Shown here: positions 5,817 through 8,196 of the stretch, one piece after another
Numbering within the stretch: position 1 is the stretch's first letter
How the letters are laid out: each line of letters begins with the position of its first letter
Origin: Prevotellaceae bacterium
GTDB taxonomy: Bacteria; Bacteroidota; Bacteroidia; Bacteroidales; UBA932
Length of the DNA stretch: 8,196 bases
Assembly: GCA_031273285.1 (NCBI GenBank)
Contig: JAISSE010000029.1
Span: forward strand, 1-8,196
Direction of reading: 5' to 3'
Translations under genes and position numbers: made by a program
The notes under the pieces: model-generated
Told to the model about the DNA's origin: nothing
Databases searched by the model: none
Seen by the model: the letters and a program-made list of their open reading frames with translations, nothing else

Positions 5817-7175
5817 TTAACCGTACAGCAAATCATTGGGTGTATATACATTGTTTTCTTTTTCCCGTTTGTCGGTTTCCTTGAGAAACAGCACCGGCAG
5901 CACCGTCCTGTTGTTCGGAAAGGGAAACGATGCGATTTTTTCTTCGAGTTCTCTGAAAAGATTTTTTGTTCCGTAAACCTTTTCCCCCCATTGACAATCG
6001 CCTATCAGCAAATAATTTCCGTCGACAGATTCCGCGACTATGTCCAAGCCGGTCGGATTTTTCGGAGACCCCCACCATTTGGATGCGGGCTTGAAGGCTA
6101 TTCCGTTAAACTTTGTCGATGCGACAGTCTGCCGGCAAAAACGTTCCCACGTGGACGCCACACAGGCAGGGAGCTGTTGCTGTATCTTGTTGAGAACGGG
6201 TTCTATCCGCCCCGTTTCTATCTGGGAACGGTTGGGTACGACAAAAGTGAAGTAAAAACGGAGGAAAGGGTCTGCAATCTTGTACAGACTTTTTTTCGGG
6301 TTTTTGATATTTTCGCTGAACGAGACTTCCCGATATATATGTCCGAGCGACAATAATTTATCCAGCGGAGCATTCAGGCTTGTAGTCGGTTTGCCTATCG
6401 TTTCGGCTATTTCGGACAAACGGTTGCAGCCGGAGGCTATCAGCGACAAAATGGTGAACGACTGTGTAATATCGCGCATATCGTCCAGCAGTAATTTTAC
6501 GGGTTCGTCGTAAAGAGCGCTCTGCGGCGACAGCACGTGGTTTTTCAGAGCTTCGTCCAGGGATTTTTCCCGCAGTCTGAAATCCCAGTAACGCGGACTT
6601 CCTCCCCATATGCTGTATTCCTCAATTGCCTCAACAGCCGAACAATGGAAGGTTTGCCGCAAAACGGAAGGCTCCATGGGCTGTATTTTAAAAACCTCAT
6701 TGGTACGTCCGTATAACGGCGACGAAGTGTCGGATACAAGTCCGCTCATCAACTGTTGCGACGAACCGCAAACAATCAGATTGAAACGTTTATTCGCCTT
6801 GTTATCCAGCATTATGCGGATAACTTCGGGCAGTTGCGGATCGCTTTTCAGCAGATATTGAAACTCGTCGATAAAAATGTTTGTCCTCCTCGGCAGACGC
6901 AGATTCAGATTTTCAAAAAACGTTGTCCAGTTGGGATAAATAACCTTGTCGAACCCCTGTATTTTATCGGCAACGGCTTTGGCAAACAGTGCAATCTGAT
7001 GCTTTGATTCCGTCCGGTCGGCAACGAAATACACATCATCTCTTTCCATCATTTGCCTGAGCAATGTTGATTTGCCGCAACTGCGCCGCCCGTAAACGAC
7101 CACAAATACTGTGTTCGCTCCGGTTAGGACATTTTTCATTCGTTTCTGTTCGGTATATCGATTTACTAATTGCAT
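5817..7175 (-). CDS. AAA+ ATPase with DUF234-like C-terminal domain
   Basis: The ATG at 7173-7175 gives 452 residues. A TTG nine codons upstream overlaps the last bases of the -7 promoter box and is rejected. Domains in order: a P-loop ATPase with Walker A GRRSCGKST (29-37, K35), Walker B NIFIDEFQYL (D103, E104), a sensor-like VCGSSQQ (about 135-141) and a GR in SPLYGRTNEV (R157) as a possible Arg finger; a winged-helix part (about 245-285, RLSEIAETIGKPTTSLNAPL); the family signature YKIADPFLRFYFTFVVPNR (298-316); and a C-terminal DUF234-type domain resembling a PD-(D/E)xK nuclease fold, with GLDIVAES (about 376-383) and GDCQWGEK (392-399). In relatives the second motif is usually GECKW; here the Lys is Gln, so nuclease activity is doubtful. 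The biological role of this family is poorly known. It is cytoplasmic. Confidence 0.9.
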   Translation of the reverse strand: MQLVNRYTEQKRMKNVLTGANTVFVVVYGRRSCGKSTLLRQMMERDDVYFVADRTESKHQIALFAKAVADKIQGFDKVIYPNWTTFFENLNLRLPRRTNIFIDEFQYLLKSDPQLPEVIRIMLDNKANKRFNLIVCGSSQQLMSGLVSDTSSPLYGRTNEVFKIQPMEPSVLRQTFHCSAVEAIEEYSIWGGSPRYWDFRLREKSLDEALKNHVLSPQSALYDEPVKLLLDDMRDITQSFTILSLIASGCNRLSEIAETIGKPTTSLNAPLDKLLSLGHIYREVSFSENIKNPKKSLYKIADPFLRFYFTFVVPNRSQIETGRIEPVLNKIQQQLPACVASTWERFCRQTVASTKFNGIAFKPASKWWGSPKNPTGLDIVAESVDGNYLLIGDCQWGEKVYGTKNLFRELEEKIASFPFPNNRTVLPVLFLKETDKREKENNVYTPNDLLYG

Positions 7176-7199
7176 TAAATTTTCGTTTGAATAACGGTG

Positions 7200-7207
7200 C
7201 AAAGATA
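7200..7207 (-). promoter_or_regulatory. Candidate -7 box of the ATPase gene
   Basis: The minus strand reads TATCTTTG followed by CACCGT, identical over 14 bases to the element upstream of trpB2. It lies 24 bases before the ATG at 7175, giving a leader of about 20 bases. No good -33 TTTG is seen at the expected distance. Its position excludes the upstream TTG as a start codon. Confidence 0.5.
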
Positions 7208-7271
7208 ATAATTATTCCATAAATCACGGATAAAAGAAAATAAAAGGGAGGGAGAATTTTGTCGGCGCAGC

Positions 7272-7332
7272 CTCTACGGTGTGTTTATCGCCGCCCCTGC
7301 CACCGTAGAGACGCGGCGCGCCACATCTCTAC
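7272..7332. repeat. GTAGAGACG-containing three-arm inverted repeat
   Basis: CTCTACGGTG (7272-7281) is an exact inverted copy of CACCGTAGAG (7301-7310). The latter's GTAGAGA (7305-7311) is also an exact inverted copy of TCTCTAC (7326-7332), and the second loop contains the palindrome GGCGCGCC (7315-7322). The middle arm can therefore pair with only one flank at a time. Elements with GTAGAGACG arms recur between genes in many bacteria, as I recall. No gene overlaps it. Confidence 0.7.
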
Positions 7333-7372
7333 AATAGCCACATCCATGCGAAATTAATGCAGTTGCCACGAA

Positions 7373-7415
7373 AAAAAACAGTAAGTGATAACAGGGTTAT
7401 CATTTACTGTTTTTT
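7373..7415. terminator. Strong bidirectional terminator
   Basis: AAAAAACAGTAAGTGATAAC (7373-7392) pairs with 7396-7415 with one mismatch (a G-U pair in one direction) around the 3-base loop AGG. On the minus strand, 23 bases after the stop codon of the DUF1573 gene, the stem ends in a run of eight T (7378-7371); on the plus strand it ends in six T. It is the likely rho-independent terminator of the DUF1573 transcript and insulates the ATPase gene from it. Confidence 0.85.
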
Positions 7416-7438
7416 ACTTCAGACCGTTTCTCTACGGT

Positions 7439-8196
7439 TTACTGTACATCGGCTTTGACCGTAACTCTCAATAACGATTTTGCGGGATCGTTTGTGCTCA
7501 AATACAACTGTGCCACATTGCTTCCCTTTTGAAGATTGTTGGCAGATAATTTGATTGTTCCCGTTTTGCCGGCTTTGATTTTAATTTCCTTTTTCATGGC
7601 AACCGTAAAAGCGTCATTGTCGGCGGTAAACGACTTGATCACAAGATCGGCGTTTCCGATATTTCTGATTTCTATCGGACTCGAAACCTTATTTTCGGTC
7701 AATGTCCCCAAATCGACAGTCGATTGAATTATTTCGCTTACCGGAATTTTGTCTGTCGCCGGTTCAATTTTTTCTGCGACGATGCTTGTTACACTGATAG
7801 TTTCCGTACTTTTTCCGGTTTTAACGGTAATCTTGTCGTTGATGTATCCGAATTTTTTACGTTTTGCGCCGTTCACGCCGATTGTGATTTGACCCTTTTG
7901 TCTCGGACCCAGCGAATCCGGAATAGCGTTCACAACAATATATTCGGGAACGTTTTCGAACGTAACCTTTACCGCTTTATCGCCAGCATTGGCAATATCA
8001 ATGATTTGAGTCGTGGTAGCCTGTTGCGACGAAATCTGTGCAAATGAGAAATCTCTTTTGTTTTTCGCCCTTAAATCACCGAAACTCTGGGGATAGGTAA
8101 CCGTAAAATCCTCCGGTTTTTTGGTTACATTACCTTTGATGTGCAGGGTAATGCTGGGTACTCCGCCTGCCGTTACAGTCAAAGTTTTGTCGAAAG
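7439..8196 (-). CDS. DUF1573/Ig-like domain protein, 5'-truncated
   Basis: The frame is open to the window edge, so the N-terminus is missing; the TTG at 8182 is a leucine inside a strand (DKTLTVTAGG) and not the start. Counting that Leu as residue 1, residues 1-20 are the end of one Ig-like domain (LHIKGNV), about 44-135 form a second (DFSFAQISSQQATTTQIIDIANAGDKAVKV) and about 152-247 a third, with the DUF1573/Hydin-type pattern VDLGTLTENKVSSPIEIRNIG and AQLYLSTNDP near the end. The CGCT motif found in many DUF1573 domains is absent. Such proteins are exported in Bacteroidetes; the domain is structural or binding, with no enzyme motif. The stop codon is followed by a strong terminator, so this is the last gene of its transcription unit. 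Confidence 0.82.
   Translation of the reverse strand, partial: FDKTLTVTAGGVPSITLHIKGNVTKKPEDFTVTYPQSFGDLRAKNKRDFSFAQISSQQATTTQIIDIANAGDKAVKVTFENVPEYIVVNAIPDSLGPRQKGQITIGVNGAKRKKFGYINDKITVKTGKSTETISVTSIVAEKIEPATDKIPVSEIIQSTVDLGTLTENKVSSPIEIRNIGNADLVIKSFTADNDAFTVAMKKEIKIKAGKTGTIKLSANNLQKGSNVAQLYLSTNDPAKSLLRVTVKADVQ

Noticed and set aside
7176..7202. A TTG start for the ATPase nine codons upstream.
   Set aside because: The TTG is part of the -7 box TATCTTTG, so it would lie before the transcript start.

Overview
The window reads as a chromosomal segment of an anaerobic Bacteroidetes bacterium, most likely of the order Bacteroidales. The support is: secreted proteins with the propeller motif LGPDGKIYV and Ig-like modules, a DUF1573 protein, a DUF234-type ATPase, a TrpB2-type synthase, weak Shine-Dalgarno signals, and at least one Bacteroidetes-type promoter (-7 TAnnTTTG with an upstream TTTG). 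The exact genus cannot be read from the sequence.

Layout. (1) Positions 1-1551, plus strand: the 3' part of a large secreted protein with a beta-propeller followed by Ig/cadherin-like domains. (2) 1552-2242: no intact gene. It holds a short tandem repeat, the left end and truncated orfA of an IS3-like insertion sequence, then a dense mosaic of short hairpins. The mosaic ends in an array in which an identical linker alternates with hairpins of unrelated stem sequence, followed by a terminator-like stem. (3) 2243-3598, minus strand: an orphan TrpB2-type tryptophan synthase beta chain. Its upstream region is long and foldable, with a terminator-like hairpin close to the start codon. (4) 3855-4523, minus: a small exported protein with a very lysine-rich helical tail and the best promoter in the window. 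(5) 4800-5780, minus: an exported endonuclease/exonuclease/phosphatase (EEP) family enzyme. (6) 5817-7175, minus: an AAA+ ATPase with a DUF234-like C-terminal domain; it lies 36 bases upstream of the EEP gene and may be co-transcribed with it. (7) 7208-7438: an inverted-repeat element containing GTAGAGACG and a strong bidirectional terminator. (8) 7439-8196, minus: the 3' part of a DUF1573/Ig-like periplasmic or surface protein that runs off the window.

The genes do not form one obvious pathway. Most of the minus-strand genes appear to be separate transcription units. Three minus-strand genes are preceded by matches to the same extended promoter, TAnnTTTGYRCCGT, and these matches also help decide the true start codons. 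No complete defence system, CRISPR array, tRNA or rRNA was seen. The most unusual signals are the alternating linker/hairpin array at 2020-2140 and the structured leader of trpB2.
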